This document shows, piece after piece, positions 28,792 through 37,924 of a stretch of 64,000 nucleotides of DNA. How positions within the stretch are numbered: position 1 is the stretch's first letter; each line of letters starts with the position of its first letter. The DNA is from Bacteriovoracaceae bacterium. GTDB taxonomy: Bacteria > Bdellovibrionota > Bacteriovoracia > Bacteriovoracales > Bacteriovoracaceae. The notes below the pieces were generated by a model, which was given only the letters and a program-made list of their open reading frames with translations, searched no databases and was not told where the DNA came from. A program made the position numbers and the translations under genes. Location of the stretch: the NCBI GenBank assembly GCA_947450475.1, contig CANFVK010000006.1, forward strand, positions 62,001 through 126,000, written 5' to 3'.

Positions 28792-30009
28792 ATGACTTTA
28801 AAAATTTTTCGCCATTTTTCTGAAATTGCCACTCTTCAAGGTGCGCACCATAAAGATGGACGGCGCCTAACGTTTGAAGATCTTGGGGTTTTAAAAGATG
28901 CCAGCATCGTTTTTGATCACGAACAGATTCTTTGGGTGGGTGAAGACCGTCATCTTCCCGAAAATTTTGCTCAAAAAGGAATGCAGGAAATCGATGTTTC
29001 AGGAAAAGTATGCACTCCCGAAGTTGTCGATTCACATACTCACTTGGTATTTGGCGGAGATCGCTCACTAGAGTACTCCATGCGTTTAAACGGTGCCAGT
29101 TACGAAGAAATTGCCAATGCTGGAGGTGGTATTCTCAACTCTACCAGGGGTACCCACGCCCTTTCTCGTAAGGAACTTTTAAAGTTGGCCCACCAGAGAG
29201 TCAAAACGATTCGCTCTTACGGTGTTGGCACTATTGAAATTAAATCTGGATATGGACTTTCGTTTGATAAAGAATACGAAATTGCCCACGTCATTCATGA
29301 TTTGAAAAACATTGTTCGACCAGAAATACAAATTTTTAATACTTTCATGGCGGCGCATGCTGTTCCAAAAGAGTTTGCAAGCTCTTACGACTACATGAAA
29401 GATGTTGTTCTTCCTCTTCTGGATAAGTTGGCCGAAGAAAAGATTCTTGATGCGGTTGATATCTTTCACGAACAGAATTATTTCACTGACGATGATGTCG
29501 CTTCACTTTTTGAGCGTGCAAAGCGATGGAATCTAAAAGTAAAAATTCACGCTGACGAATTCAATGACAACAAAGGAGCGATGTTGGCAACGAAATACGA
29601 AGCACTCTCTGCCGATCACTTGTTAAAAACTTGCGATGACGGTATTAAGGCGCTAAGTTCTTCCAACACTGTCGCAACGCTATTGCCTGGGACTGGATTT
29701 TTTCTGGGTAAACCACAGGCCAATGCTCGAGCACTTCTTGATGCTGGCGCGAAGGTGGCGATGGCTTCCGACTTTAATCCTGGTTCATGTCATTTTGATA
29801 ACTTGATCTTTCTAGCTTCACTTGCAGCGCCACAATATAGAATGACCCAGGCGGAAATGTGGTGTGCTATCACTTTAAATGCAGCTCATGCTTTGGGTTT
29901 AAAAAATCAAGGTGCCCTAATTGCCGGTCTGAAGCCTCGCTTTAGTATCTTTAATACCGATACCTTGGACCGAGTCACTTATAATTGGGGAAAAAACTTT
30001 GCAAATTAA
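28792..30009 (+). CDS. hutI: imidazolonepropionase
   Basis: This 405-residue amidohydrolase opens imidazolonepropionate to N-formimino-glutamate. Metal ligands are visible in VDSHTHLVFGGDR near residue 80 and HADEFND near 254, and SDFNPGSCHF carries the catalytic Asp near 322. ARYSM-like substrate contacts appear as SYEEIANAGGGI. Length is normal. The N-terminus lacks any leader. It has its own promoter. The final step enzyme (HutG or HutF) is not in the window. Confidence 0.96.
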   Translation: MTLKIFRHFSEIATLQGAHHKDGRRLTFEDLGVLKDASIVFDHEQILWVGEDRHLPENFAQKGMQEIDVSGKVCTPEVVDSHTHLVFGGDRSLEYSMRLNGASYEEIANAGGGILNSTRGTHALSRKELLKLAHQRVKTIRSYGVGTIEIKSGYGLSFDKEYEIAHVIHDLKNIVRPEIQIFNTFMAAHAVPKEFASSYDYMKDVVLPLLDKLAEEKILDAVDIFHEQNYFTDDDVASLFERAKRWNLKVKIHADEFNDNKGAMLATKYEALSADHLLKTCDDGIKALSSSNTVATLLPGTGFFLGKPQANARALLDAGAKVAMASDFNPGSCHFDNLIFLASLAAPQYRMTQAEMWCAITLNAAHALGLKNQGALIAGLKPRFSIFNTDTLDRVTYNWGKNFAN

Positions 30010-30068
30010 GTCTGAGTTTTTCACTTTTATAAGTAATGTTTTTCTTCAATAGAGCCGATAATTTCAAT

Positions 30069-30437
30069 ATGAACAAACTGCTTTCTCTCTTTTTTCTCCT
30101 GCTTTTTTTAATGACTCTCGGCTCTTGTGGGGCCGATAAGCTCAAGGGCAATGCCACCAGCTCTGCGCTCGGAATTTCCTCTGGGCAAGCTTGTGGATGC
30201 AACTTTAGCTATTCACCAGTTTGTGGAAATGACGGGAGAAGCTACGACAACAGTTGCATAGCTCAGTGCTTTTCAACTACCGTTAAAAGCGCCGGACACT
30301 GTGTTTGTTCTGACTCGATCACGGTTTGTGGAAACGATGGGCAAAATTATCCAGAGTGTACTGCGGAGGCAACGGCCAAGGTCGTTCCAGGTTTTCAAAT
30401 CACTAAATACGTCCCGTGCGCAAATACTTCTTACTAG
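30069..30437 (+). CDS. Kazal-type protease-inhibitor-like lipoprotein
   Basis: Start moved to ATG 30069, giving 122 residues with a lipoprotein signal (lipobox LGSC). The mature protein carries one good Kazal domain: C-x-C..YSPVCGNDGRSYDNSC...C...GHC. A second, degenerate one follows (VCGNDGQNYPECTAEA...C) with fewer cysteines. Kazal domains inhibit serine proteases; bacterial examples are surface or periplasmic. Inhibition of an actual protease is inference. It follows hutI by 59 bp on the same strand and ends close to the convergent thioredoxin gene. Confidence 0.85.
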   Translation: MNKLLSLFFLLLFLMTLGSCGADKLKGNATSSALGISSGQACGCNFSYSPVCGNDGRSYDNSCIAQCFSTTVKSAGHCVCSDSITVCGNDGQNYPECTAEATAKVVPGFQITKYVPCANTSY

Positions 30438-30443
30438 TAGCTC

Positions 30444-30998
30444 TTAGCCCTTAATCCATTTCTTCATTTTTTCCACAATTTCAATTGAATTGAAATCCAT
30501 TGGTCCGTTGCTGAAATAGACGACTTTTCCACGATTAAAAATAATGGTGACTGGTATGGCGGTAAATTTAAAACTTTCTGCAATTTTAGTATTTTTGTCA
30601 GCAATAATGCTAAATTCATTTCTTATGTTTAACTTCTTCAAGGTCTTTTGAATGTTTTTCAATTGATCGTCTTCATCAGTGTTAAAGGCCAGAACGGTTA
30701 ATTCATCATCCTTGAATTTCTTTTTAAGCTCTAAAAGTGAAGGCATTTCTTGAATACAGGGATTACACCATGAAGCCCAGAAGTTATAAATAACAACTGG
30801 AGATTTTAATTTAGTGTTTTCAATTTTATTTCCATCAATTGATTCATACTTTCCTTTTAAAAATAAATTTTCATATAAAGCATATTGATCTTCTGTTTTG
30901 CTCTTTGTTTCAGCTGTTAAATTCTGCCACCCAACCTGCCCGGCCAAAAATGCACTAAAAATGAGAACAAAAATAATCAAAGGTAAAAATTTCTTCAT
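30444..30998 (-). CDS. TlpA/ResA-like exported thioredoxin
   Basis: Start taken at ATG 30998, immediately after AGGAG; the track start lies in a region with no ribosome site. The 184-residue product has an uncleaved or cleaved N-terminal hydrophobic segment (about 4-24) and a periplasmic thioredoxin fold with WASWCNPC active site near residue 80 and cis-Pro in AIPVTII. It resembles TlpA/ResA reductants used in cytochrome c maturation or general disulfide reduction. No ccm gene is nearby, though the window does encode a predicted c-haem receptor. The promoter must overlap the small opposing gene at 31032. Confidence 0.88.
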   Translation of the reverse strand: MKKFLPLIIFVLIFSAFLAGQVGWQNLTAETKSKTEDQYALYENLFLKGKYESIDGNKIENTKLKSPVVIYNFWASWCNPCIQEMPSLLELKKKFKDDELTVLAFNTDEDDQLKNIQKTLKKLNIRNEFSIIADKNTKIAESFKFTAIPVTIIFNRGKVVYFSNGPMDFNSIEIVEKMKKWIKG

Positions 30999-31031
30999 TG
31001 AATACGCTCCTAAACTCTTTAAAATTATCAC

Positions 31032-31226
31032 ATGAACTTTCAAATTGAAAACAAGATTAAAAATCAAAATGGTCAGACATTTATTGAATTTATTTTCTTA
31101 CTAATTGTTGTCATGGTCCTATCCTTTGGACTTATAAGAGGATTTAACTCTTACACCGGACTTCGCTGGGAAACGTTTCTCAAGATCATCGCTATTCCAA
31201 ATTCAAATGATGTAAATATTCCATAA
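31032..31226 (+). CDS. 64-residue pseudopilin-like membrane peptide
   Basis: The short ORF encodes NGQTFIEFIFLLIVVMVLS near its N-terminus. This matches a prepilin class III leader: a charged segment, Gly cleavage site, Glu at +5, then an uninterrupted hydrophobic helix. The remaining 30 residues are small and polar. Related TadE/Flp-like peptides carry the same leader. No pilus genes flank it, and no strong Shine-Dalgarno site precedes the ATG, so it is a probable rather than certain gene. It is followed 15 bp later by glpK. Confidence 0.6.
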   Translation: MNFQIENKIKNQNGQTFIEFIFLLIVVMVLSFGLIRGFNSYTGLRWETFLKIIAIPNSNDVNIP

Positions 31227-31241
31227 AATTTTGAGGTTAAC

Positions 31242-32735
31242 ATGCATTACATACTCTCTATTGACCAAGGTACAACTGGTACAACTGCTTGCCTAATAAA
31301 TGCTGAAGATTATTCTTTCGTGGGCAAAGTCAATCAGGAATATCCTCAAATATTTCCTAAACCTTCATGGGTAGAGCACAACCTAAACGATATATGGTCT
31401 TCAGTAGAAATGACCGTTACAGAAGTCTTAAAAAAATATAATGTCAAACCTCACCAAGTAAAGTGTATCGGAATTACTAATCAAAGAGAAACGACCTGTG
31501 CTTTTACTCGATCAGGGATTCCACTTGCCAATGCAATTGTTTGGCAAGATCGTCGCACGAATGACTTCTGCCAAGAGCTAAAAACGATCCCAGGTCTTCC
31601 AGAAAAAGTTAAATTGACAACAGGCTTACAGGTTGATCCTTATTTTTCTGCAACTAAAATGCACTGGCTTTTAAAGCACGATAAAAATGTTGCCGATGCT
31701 GCCGCCAAAAATGATTTACTTTTTGGCACTATTGATACATTCCTTCTTTATAAACTCACTGGGGCCACTTCATACCTCACCGATGCTTCAAATGCTTCTC
31801 GCACCATGCTCATGAGTCTAAAAACTACAGACTGGGATCAAGACCTCTTGAATATCTTTTCTATAAAAAAAGAATTCTTACCACAAATCGAAGATTCATT
31901 TTTTTCATTTGGCAAAACGAAAGGCCTCTCATTTCTTCCAGATTCAATTGCGATTACTGGAATTCTCGGCGATCAACAATCTGCCCTTTTTGGTCAGGCC
32001 GGCTTTTCAAAAGGCGAAATGAAATGCACTTATGGAACTGGTGCCTTTGTCTTATTAAACACCGGAACTGACATTGTTTATTCAAAATCGGGACTACTTA
32101 CGACTGTGCAATATCGCTATCACGGCAAAACAATTTATGCCCTTGAAGGTTCAAGTTACATCGCAGGAGCCGCTGTTCAATGGCTGCGCGACAACCTCAA
32201 AATTATTTCCAAAAGTTCTGAGATTGAGCCATTGGCCCTTAAGATTAAAAACCTAGATGAAATGAAAAATATACTTTTCTTCCCATTTTTTTCAGGCATT
32301 GGTTCCCCTTTTTGGAACGCTGAAGCCAAAGCCGCGATTGTTGGCCTGACCCGAGACTCCAATCAGTCGCATATTGCCTACGCTTGCCTTGAAGGCATTG
32401 CTCTTTCCATAGATGATCTTCTTGGTGCCATGAAAGCCGATACCGGTCTAGTTATAAAAACCCTAAAGGTTGATGGTGGTGCAGTGGAAAACCAACTTTT
32501 GATGCAACTTCAATCCAGTATTTCAGAAACCATAATTATTCGCCCCAAGATCATTGAGACAACCGCCTACGGTGCGGCCCTGGCGGCGGCCGTCGGTGCT
32601 GGCTTAGTGGAACTTGAAGCTCTTTCAAATATTTGGCAGAAAGATCGTGACTTCCAGGCCGATCCAGAATTAAAAACTTATACAGATGAGAAAAAAAACC
32701 TTTGGCGACAAACTCTTAAAAAAATCTTTTTATAA
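31242..32735 (+). CDS. glpK: glycerol kinase
   Basis: This 497-residue FGGY-family kinase phosphorylates glycerol to glycerol 3-phosphate. Motifs include DQGTTGTTACL, GITNQRETT, NAIVWQDRRT, TDASNASRTMLMSL, GILGDQQSALFGQ, and the C-terminal KVDGGAVENQLLMQLQ. Length matches E. coli GlpK. RBS is GAGGT. There is no glpF or glpD next to it, so glycerol or phospholipid-derived glycerol uptake would be encoded elsewhere. It converges on radA with an 11-bp gap. Confidence 0.96.
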   Translation: MHYILSIDQGTTGTTACLINAEDYSFVGKVNQEYPQIFPKPSWVEHNLNDIWSSVEMTVTEVLKKYNVKPHQVKCIGITNQRETTCAFTRSGIPLANAIVWQDRRTNDFCQELKTIPGLPEKVKLTTGLQVDPYFSATKMHWLLKHDKNVADAAAKNDLLFGTIDTFLLYKLTGATSYLTDASNASRTMLMSLKTTDWDQDLLNIFSIKKEFLPQIEDSFFSFGKTKGLSFLPDSIAITGILGDQQSALFGQAGFSKGEMKCTYGTGAFVLLNTGTDIVYSKSGLLTTVQYRYHGKTIYALEGSSYIAGAAVQWLRDNLKIISKSSEIEPLALKIKNLDEMKNILFFPFFSGIGSPFWNAEAKAAIVGLTRDSNQSHIAYACLEGIALSIDDLLGAMKADTGLVIKTLKVDGGAVENQLLMQLQSSISETIIIRPKIIETTAYGAALAAAVGAGLVELEALSNIWQKDRDFQADPELKTYTDEKKNLWRQTLKKIFL

Positions 32736-32745
32736 AGATAATTTT

Positions 32746-34122
32746 TTATTGATTGATTAGTCGGTCGAGGTCTCGGGCCTGCCGAATACCAATGATTTCA
32801 ATTTTGAATTTTCCCCTGAGTTCCTTTGCCGTTTTTTCAGAAGTAATAACTCTTTTGTAATTTAGCTGTGCCATTTCTTTTATACGCACTTCCATTTGCG
32901 GAATCGATCGCACTTCTCCCGTAAGTCCAACCTCCCCAATAAACACGGTGCTTGGATCAATGGGCCTTGATCGATAAGAGCTAAGCAGTGAAGCAATAAT
33001 CGATAAATCAGACTCTCGAGTGACAAGCTTCATTCCACCGACAACATTGAGATAAATATCATTAAACCCTAAGGGTAATCCAAAATATTTTTCGATTACC
33101 GCAACCATCATCGCTAATCGATTGTTGTCGAGCCCTTGTGTTGTACGCCGACCGTTGCCGAATTTATTTTCAACGACCAAAGCTTGAATTTCTACAAATA
33201 ACGATCTAGAACCTTCAATGATGCAAGTTAAGGATCTTCCAAAGGAGCCATCTAATTGATCATCAAGAAAATATTGAGATGGATTTTTTACTTCGTCCAA
33301 TCCTCTTTCTTTCATTTCAAAAATTCCCACTTCGTTAGTGTTACCAAAACGATTCTTCATCGCCCTTAAGAGCCGGTAATGACCGTACTGATCACCTTCA
33401 AAATAAATAACTGTATCAACCATATGCTCTAGAATTTTTGGGCCAGCTATCGACCCTTCTTTTGTAATATGTCCAATCACAAAACAAGTTATCCCGTTGG
33501 CTTTTACATGATTCATTAATTCATAAGTGACTTCTCTTATTTGTGAAACGCTACCTGGCGCGGATTCAATTTCTGAGCTAGAAGTTGTTTGAATCGAATC
33601 AATGACTAAAAATCTTGGTCGCAACTTATTTATTTGATCTAAAATTTTTTGCCAGTTTGTTTCATTATATATATAGAAATTTTCTGAATTGACCCCAAGC
33701 CTTTTTGATCTTTCTGCAACTTGATTAACAGATTCTTCCCCACTAACATAGAGCACGACATGTTCTTCATATCGTTGAGAAAGTTTTCCCATCACACTCG
33801 TCAACAGGGTAGATTTACCAATCCCAGGCTCTCCTCCTATTAACACCAAAGATCCCGGAACTACACCTCCCCCCACAACCCGATCGAACTCGGCCATGCC
33901 GGTGACAACTCTAAATTGCTTTTCAATCACAATTTCATTTATTAACTTTGGTGTCTCATTTCCAAATGCCGTTCTCTTGTGAGCACGATTAAGATCTTTT
34001 GCAGCAACAGATGTTTCCTCGGTAAAAGTATTCCATGATCCACATTCAGGACATTTCCCCATCCATTTTGATGTTTGATAAGAGCAACTTTGGCAGATGA
34101 ATGTTGTCGCCTTTTTTGCCAT
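32746..34122 (-). CDS. radA: DNA repair protein RadA (Sms)
   Basis: This 458-residue protein drives branch migration during recombination. The N-terminal zinc finger is CQSCSYQTSKWMGKCPEC. The RecA-like ATPase has Walker A GGEPGIGKSTL near residue 95 and the family motif KNRFG near 255. The C-terminal Lon-like domain contains GEVGLTGEVRS. Length is standard. It is the downstream partner of ligA, separated by 9 bp, making a DNA repair pair. Confidence 0.97.
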   Translation of the reverse strand: MAKKATTFICQSCSYQTSKWMGKCPECGSWNTFTEETSVAAKDLNRAHKRTAFGNETPKLINEIVIEKQFRVVTGMAEFDRVVGGGVVPGSLVLIGGEPGIGKSTLLTSVMGKLSQRYEEHVVLYVSGEESVNQVAERSKRLGVNSENFYIYNETNWQKILDQINKLRPRFLVIDSIQTTSSSEIESAPGSVSQIREVTYELMNHVKANGITCFVIGHITKEGSIAGPKILEHMVDTVIYFEGDQYGHYRLLRAMKNRFGNTNEVGIFEMKERGLDEVKNPSQYFLDDQLDGSFGRSLTCIIEGSRSLFVEIQALVVENKFGNGRRTTQGLDNNRLAMMVAVIEKYFGLPLGFNDIYLNVVGGMKLVTRESDLSIIASLLSSYRSRPIDPSTVFIGEVGLTGEVRSIPQMEVRIKEMAQLNYKRVITSEKTAKELRGKFKIEIIGIRQARDLDRLINQ

Positions 34123-34131
34123 AGTATATTC

Positions 34132-36009
34132 CTATTTTAAAAGGTCCATAAGTTGATTTTCATTAATGACTTTTATCTTTAATTCGAGAGCTTTTTTATA
34201 TTTACTAGAACTTGGATCATTTTCATTGGTAACCAAAATGTCTGTGTTTTTTGAAACGGAATTTACAACAATCCCGCCACCTTCTCTAATTTTGTCTTCA
34301 ACAATTGGACGTTTTTCAGAAAGAGCACCCGTAATACAAATCTTCATTCCCGTAACTTTTGTGCTTCTTGTTTCTTCTACACTAAAAACAAATCCCAAAT
34401 CTATTAATTCTCGAATCAGTGAATGCTTTTCCTTTAGTGAGCTTAAAAACTCTCGGGCAGATTTTTCCGCAAAAGACTCTACATTCATCAGGTCTTCAAG
34501 CTTTAAACTAATTATTTTATTTATAGAATCATATCCAGCACGGACAATTTTTTCACATTTATTGTAAGCACCTCCGCTGATGCCCAGGGCCGACATAAAA
34601 ACAATCAAGTCTATAATTTTGGTTTTCTCGATAGAATCAATTAACTTGCTGCTGAGTTTTTCTTTGACCTTATCCAGTTTCATTAAATCTTCTGCCGTGA
34701 GCTTGTATAAATCAGGAATTGTTTTCACGAAGCCACCATTTATCAACTCATCAAGTCTTTTACTGCTCAAGTCCTCTATGCCAATTTTTTGAATAAAGTT
34801 GAGAATGACTTCTTTGTTTTTACCTGGGCACAACTCATTCCTACAAAATATTCTTATGTCTTGTATTTCAATTTTTGAACTACAGCTTGGGCAAACACTC
34901 GGAATCGAAAATTTATTACTAGAAGCTTTTGCAACAGACAAAAACTTAGGAATTACTTCGCCGGAACGAATTATTTCTATTTCATCACCACTTTTTAACT
35001 GATTTGCAAACACAACCCCATAATTGTGAAGTGTTACTCTGGAAATCATGGCCCCAGACAATTCAACAGGCTCGACTTCTCCAACTGGAGTTAAAATGCC
35101 ATTTCTCGAGACTGACCAGATTATGTCTTTAAGAATAGTTAATTTCGATTCTCCCTGAAACTTAAATGCCATTTTATAGCGTGGATGATGCGAGGTTTCT
35201 CCAAGCTCTTCATGCAGTGATAGTTTATTATAAGTAAAAACCAGTCCATCAATTTGATAAGGTCCTTCGCTCATAAAGTTCTTTGCACGCTCAATTATTT
35301 CTTCTATTGATGTTTTGTTTTTGTGAACATCTACCTCTGGAATTTTAAATTCATATTTTTTTAATTTATCAAATTTTTCTACTTCATACTCTAACCTTTC
35401 AGGGCTTAGGTAATCAAACGCCATAAACTTTATGAAGCGACACAGTTCAAGATTTTCTTTTCTTCCCATCAAACCGGCGACAATATTTCTCTGGCTAGTT
35501 GGTCGCTCTAGGCCAATTTCAACCATTTCTTTTGTTAACAGAAAGAAGCTTTCCTCGTCACAGAAAAGTTCTCCTCGAATTTCAATTTTATTTTTATTAC
35601 TTATCCCCTTCGGAACATTGGTTACCCACATAACTTTTTTTGTTATATTCTCACCTTGAGATCCATCCCCTCTGGTTTTTGCCAAAATTAATTCGCCAGA
35701 TTCATAAATAAGTGAACAGCTAATCCCATCTAATTTAAAAGTACTTAGAACTTCTTCTTTTCCCATCCAGGTAACTAGATCATCAATTAAATACGTTTTC
35801 TCGAGGGACAACATTTTTTTATCATGCTTTATTTTGTCACTGACCGAACTTGTTGTTCCGACAATTTGAAGAGTTGGATTTTGAGGGTCAAGTGAACGCA
35901 GTTCATCTTCAATCTTGTCATATTCTGAATCTGGAATTTGCGGTCTGCCTTGGTAATACAAAGCTTTGTGTTTGATGATTTCTGCTTCAAGTTTTTGAAT
36001 GCGACTCAT
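34132..36009 (-). CDS. ligA: NAD-dependent DNA ligase
   Basis: This 625-residue enzyme seals nicks using NAD. Domain Ia motif YYQGRPQIPDSEYDKIEDEL is near the N-terminus, the adenylation motif FKLDG (KxDG) near residue 98, TRGDGSQGE and FKFQGE follow. The zinc finger is CPSCSSK...C...C near residues 375-395, then four HhH repeats and a C-terminal BRCT domain (ITGALSEKRPIVEDKI). About 45 residues shorter than the E. coli enzyme, with losses in the linkers, not in motifs. It precedes radA. Confidence 0.96.
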   Translation of the reverse strand: MSRIQKLEAEIIKHKALYYQGRPQIPDSEYDKIEDELRSLDPQNPTLQIVGTTSSVSDKIKHDKKMLSLEKTYLIDDLVTWMGKEEVLSTFKLDGISCSLIYESGELILAKTRGDGSQGENITKKVMWVTNVPKGISNKNKIEIRGELFCDEESFFLLTKEMVEIGLERPTSQRNIVAGLMGRKENLELCRFIKFMAFDYLSPERLEYEVEKFDKLKKYEFKIPEVDVHKNKTSIEEIIERAKNFMSEGPYQIDGLVFTYNKLSLHEELGETSHHPRYKMAFKFQGESKLTILKDIIWSVSRNGILTPVGEVEPVELSGAMISRVTLHNYGVVFANQLKSGDEIEIIRSGEVIPKFLSVAKASSNKFSIPSVCPSCSSKIEIQDIRIFCRNELCPGKNKEVILNFIQKIGIEDLSSKRLDELINGGFVKTIPDLYKLTAEDLMKLDKVKEKLSSKLIDSIEKTKIIDLIVFMSALGISGGAYNKCEKIVRAGYDSINKIISLKLEDLMNVESFAEKSAREFLSSLKEKHSLIRELIDLGFVFSVEETRSTKVTGMKICITGALSEKRPIVEDKIREGGGIVVNSVSKNTDILVTNENDPSSSKYKKALELKIKVINENQLMDLLK

Positions 36010-36032
36010 TTCTTCTCCAAAAAGTCATTGGA

Positions 36033-37466
36033 TTAAAAAGTAAAAATCGTTCCTACTTTAGCAGATACGTCTTTGAATTGCTCTTCTTTTGTAGTGCCCG
36101 AAAAATTGGCTTTATTTGATAAAATAGACAATCCGCCACTTAGAGTTATATTAGGCTCTAGTATATATTGTCCTCCAAATTCCAATCGGTAGTTTGAACT
36201 TGAGTCATCAGCTCCCCAAATCAAAACTTTTTCTTTGTAGGCAGAGCTTAGTAAAAAATCAAAAACTAAATAAAGTCGTGTTGATTCCCAAATGGGTATA
36301 CTTCCCTTTGTTCCCAGCAAAAGCCCACTAAACGTAAAATCAGTTAAATGATCGGTTAAGTTTGTATTCATTTCATAGTCATAGCTTGCGTAACCGCCAT
36401 AGATATCAACCTGAGGTCCATAGAAAAAGCCCATTGGCAGATATTTGTATCCTATTTTTATGCGACTTTGAGAATTAATTGTTGAAGTAGTATCGTAGCT
36501 TCCAAATTTTTTAGCATAATCTACGCCAAACCATAAATTTCTTGTGGCCCAGAGCTCTCCTTCAAGATCTACACCATACATAACCCCTGTATAATTTTTT
36601 TCTACAGTTGAAGTTTGATTAATTGATGAGGACCCGAGATCAACAAAAAGACCGACAGTTCCCAATTTTCCAAATTCTTCTTTTTCTTTTTCGGAATAAT
36701 TCAATTGCTCAACTGCTTTTCTTTTTTCACTCATTTTTACTTTTACCCAGTCTTCTAGGCGGAGTTTTTTCTGACCTTCATAATTTACAATTTTTGCCTG
36801 AGCCTGATTATCACTCACATCAAAAACTTTGGCTTCTGCAATTTTTTCAGTTTGATAATCAACAATTTCTCTTAGCAGGGGGTGTTGTCGCTTGCTTGTC
36901 GGGCGCTCTATTACAATTTCGCTTCCGTTATATACATGAGATTTTTTTCCAATATCAATGGTAAATTGATCTCCAAGAACACCCTTAATTCTTCCTTCAT
37001 AGGGAATTGTTTTCTCGTAAAGCTCAAGCCAGTTTTTGATTGTCTGAGATATCAATGAAATATCATTAGATTTTAATTGAGCTTGCTCCTTAAAATAGCG
37101 ATCCTCACCATTTTCTCCAAAGATTTCTACTCGAACATCGGTTAATCCAACCTGCATTGCCAAAGTAACCCTTATCAGTGAACCTGCCTTGGTTTTGTCT
37201 GCAATGACTTTTAAAACATCCTTGTTGCTTAAGTGGCTTTCTAGGTTTTTTGAATATTGGCTTAAAATATTAATTAGTTCAGAATTTGATTTATAAGTGC
37301 ACCAACTTCCTTCCTTGATATAATTTTCTATCTCTTCAAACACCTTAAATCCGGCGCGATTATCTAATCCATCTACGATTGGAAGTAGCATACAATGGCG
37401 CATAGACTCCGTTGCTGTTGCGACAAAAGATAAAAACAAAATGCATATGACTAAGTATTTTTTCAT
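36033..37466 (-). CDS. exported outer-membrane protein: periplasmic domain plus beta-barrel
   Basis: This 477-residue product has a signal peptide ending VATA, and an N-terminal region (about 25-150) with two Cys and a pattern of strands and helices that could be periplasmic. A middle part (about 155-245) looks like an SH3/OB-type beta domain. The C-terminal 210 residues form amphipathic strands ending VGTIFTF with terminal Phe, indicating an outer-membrane barrel. I recognise no family. Its ATG overlaps the stop of the upstream HTH gene (ATGA), so the two are translated together. Confidence 0.7.
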   Translation of the reverse strand: MKKYLVICILFLSFVATATESMRHCMLLPIVDGLDNRAGFKVFEEIENYIKEGSWCTYKSNSELINILSQYSKNLESHLSNKDVLKVIADKTKAGSLIRVTLAMQVGLTDVRVEIFGENGEDRYFKEQAQLKSNDISLISQTIKNWLELYEKTIPYEGRIKGVLGDQFTIDIGKKSHVYNGSEIVIERPTSKRQHPLLREIVDYQTEKIAEAKVFDVSDNQAQAKIVNYEGQKKLRLEDWVKVKMSEKRKAVEQLNYSEKEKEEFGKLGTVGLFVDLGSSSINQTSTVEKNYTGVMYGVDLEGELWATRNLWFGVDYAKKFGSYDTTSTINSQSRIKIGYKYLPMGFFYGPQVDIYGGYASYDYEMNTNLTDHLTDFTFSGLLLGTKGSIPIWESTRLYLVFDFLLSSAYKEKVLIWGADDSSSNYRLEFGGQYILEPNITLSGGLSILSNKANFSGTTKEEQFKDVSAKVGTIFTF

Positions 37467-37798
37467 AATTCGTTTTCTGGAAGTGGCGGAAGAATTTCAT
37501 TATAGCTAAAGTGGTTTCTTTGATTTTCGTAAACAGACAAGAGCATCTGTAAATCATTTAGTTCTTCACGCAAGCTTTTGTTTTCATGTTTAAGATTTTC
37601 TAATTCAACTTTTAATTGAAGCTCATTTCTTTCGTTTGAAATATTGATTTTGTTTTGAGTGGTCCATATAAAATACTTACCCGCCTCTTCTTTATATTTA
37701 TATTTACCGGCCTTAACGGCCCTTCTGATTGTTGATATAGATATTTTTTTTAACGTGGCAAATTCGAGTATTGATAGCCAAATTCCATCTTGCTCCAT
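37463..37798 (-). CDS. helix-turn-helix protein with C-terminal coiled coil
   Basis: Start set at ATG 37798 with AAGGAG 5 bp before; the track's earlier codon is GTG. The 111 residues begin with an excisionase/MerR-like helix-turn-helix and wing (ISISTIRRAVKAGKYKY followed by GKYFIW). A Leu/Glu heptad coiled coil occupies about residues 60-95, probably for dimerisation. The tail is Pro-rich (ILPPLPENEL). It may regulate its own operon with the downstream outer-membrane protein, which it overlaps by 4 bp. Target unknown. Confidence 0.7.
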   Translation of the reverse strand: MEQDGIWLSILEFATLKKISISTIRRAVKAGKYKYKEEAGKYFIWTTQNKINISNERNELQLKVELENLKHENKSLREELNDLQMLLSVYENQRNHFSYNEILPPLPENEL

Positions 37799-37924
37799 AC
37801 ACACTCCTTTTTTAAATTTATTTTATCCCAGTTTTCTCTTTTATATAAAAGTTTTTTAATACCGGCCGATTCTGATCTGGTTTTTTTTATAAGACATATT
37901 TCTTTCAAGTGATATATTAAAAAC

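Noticed and set aside
34166-35659. Several plus-strand ORFs opposite ligA
   Set aside because: All lie within the ligA coding region, which has full family motifs.
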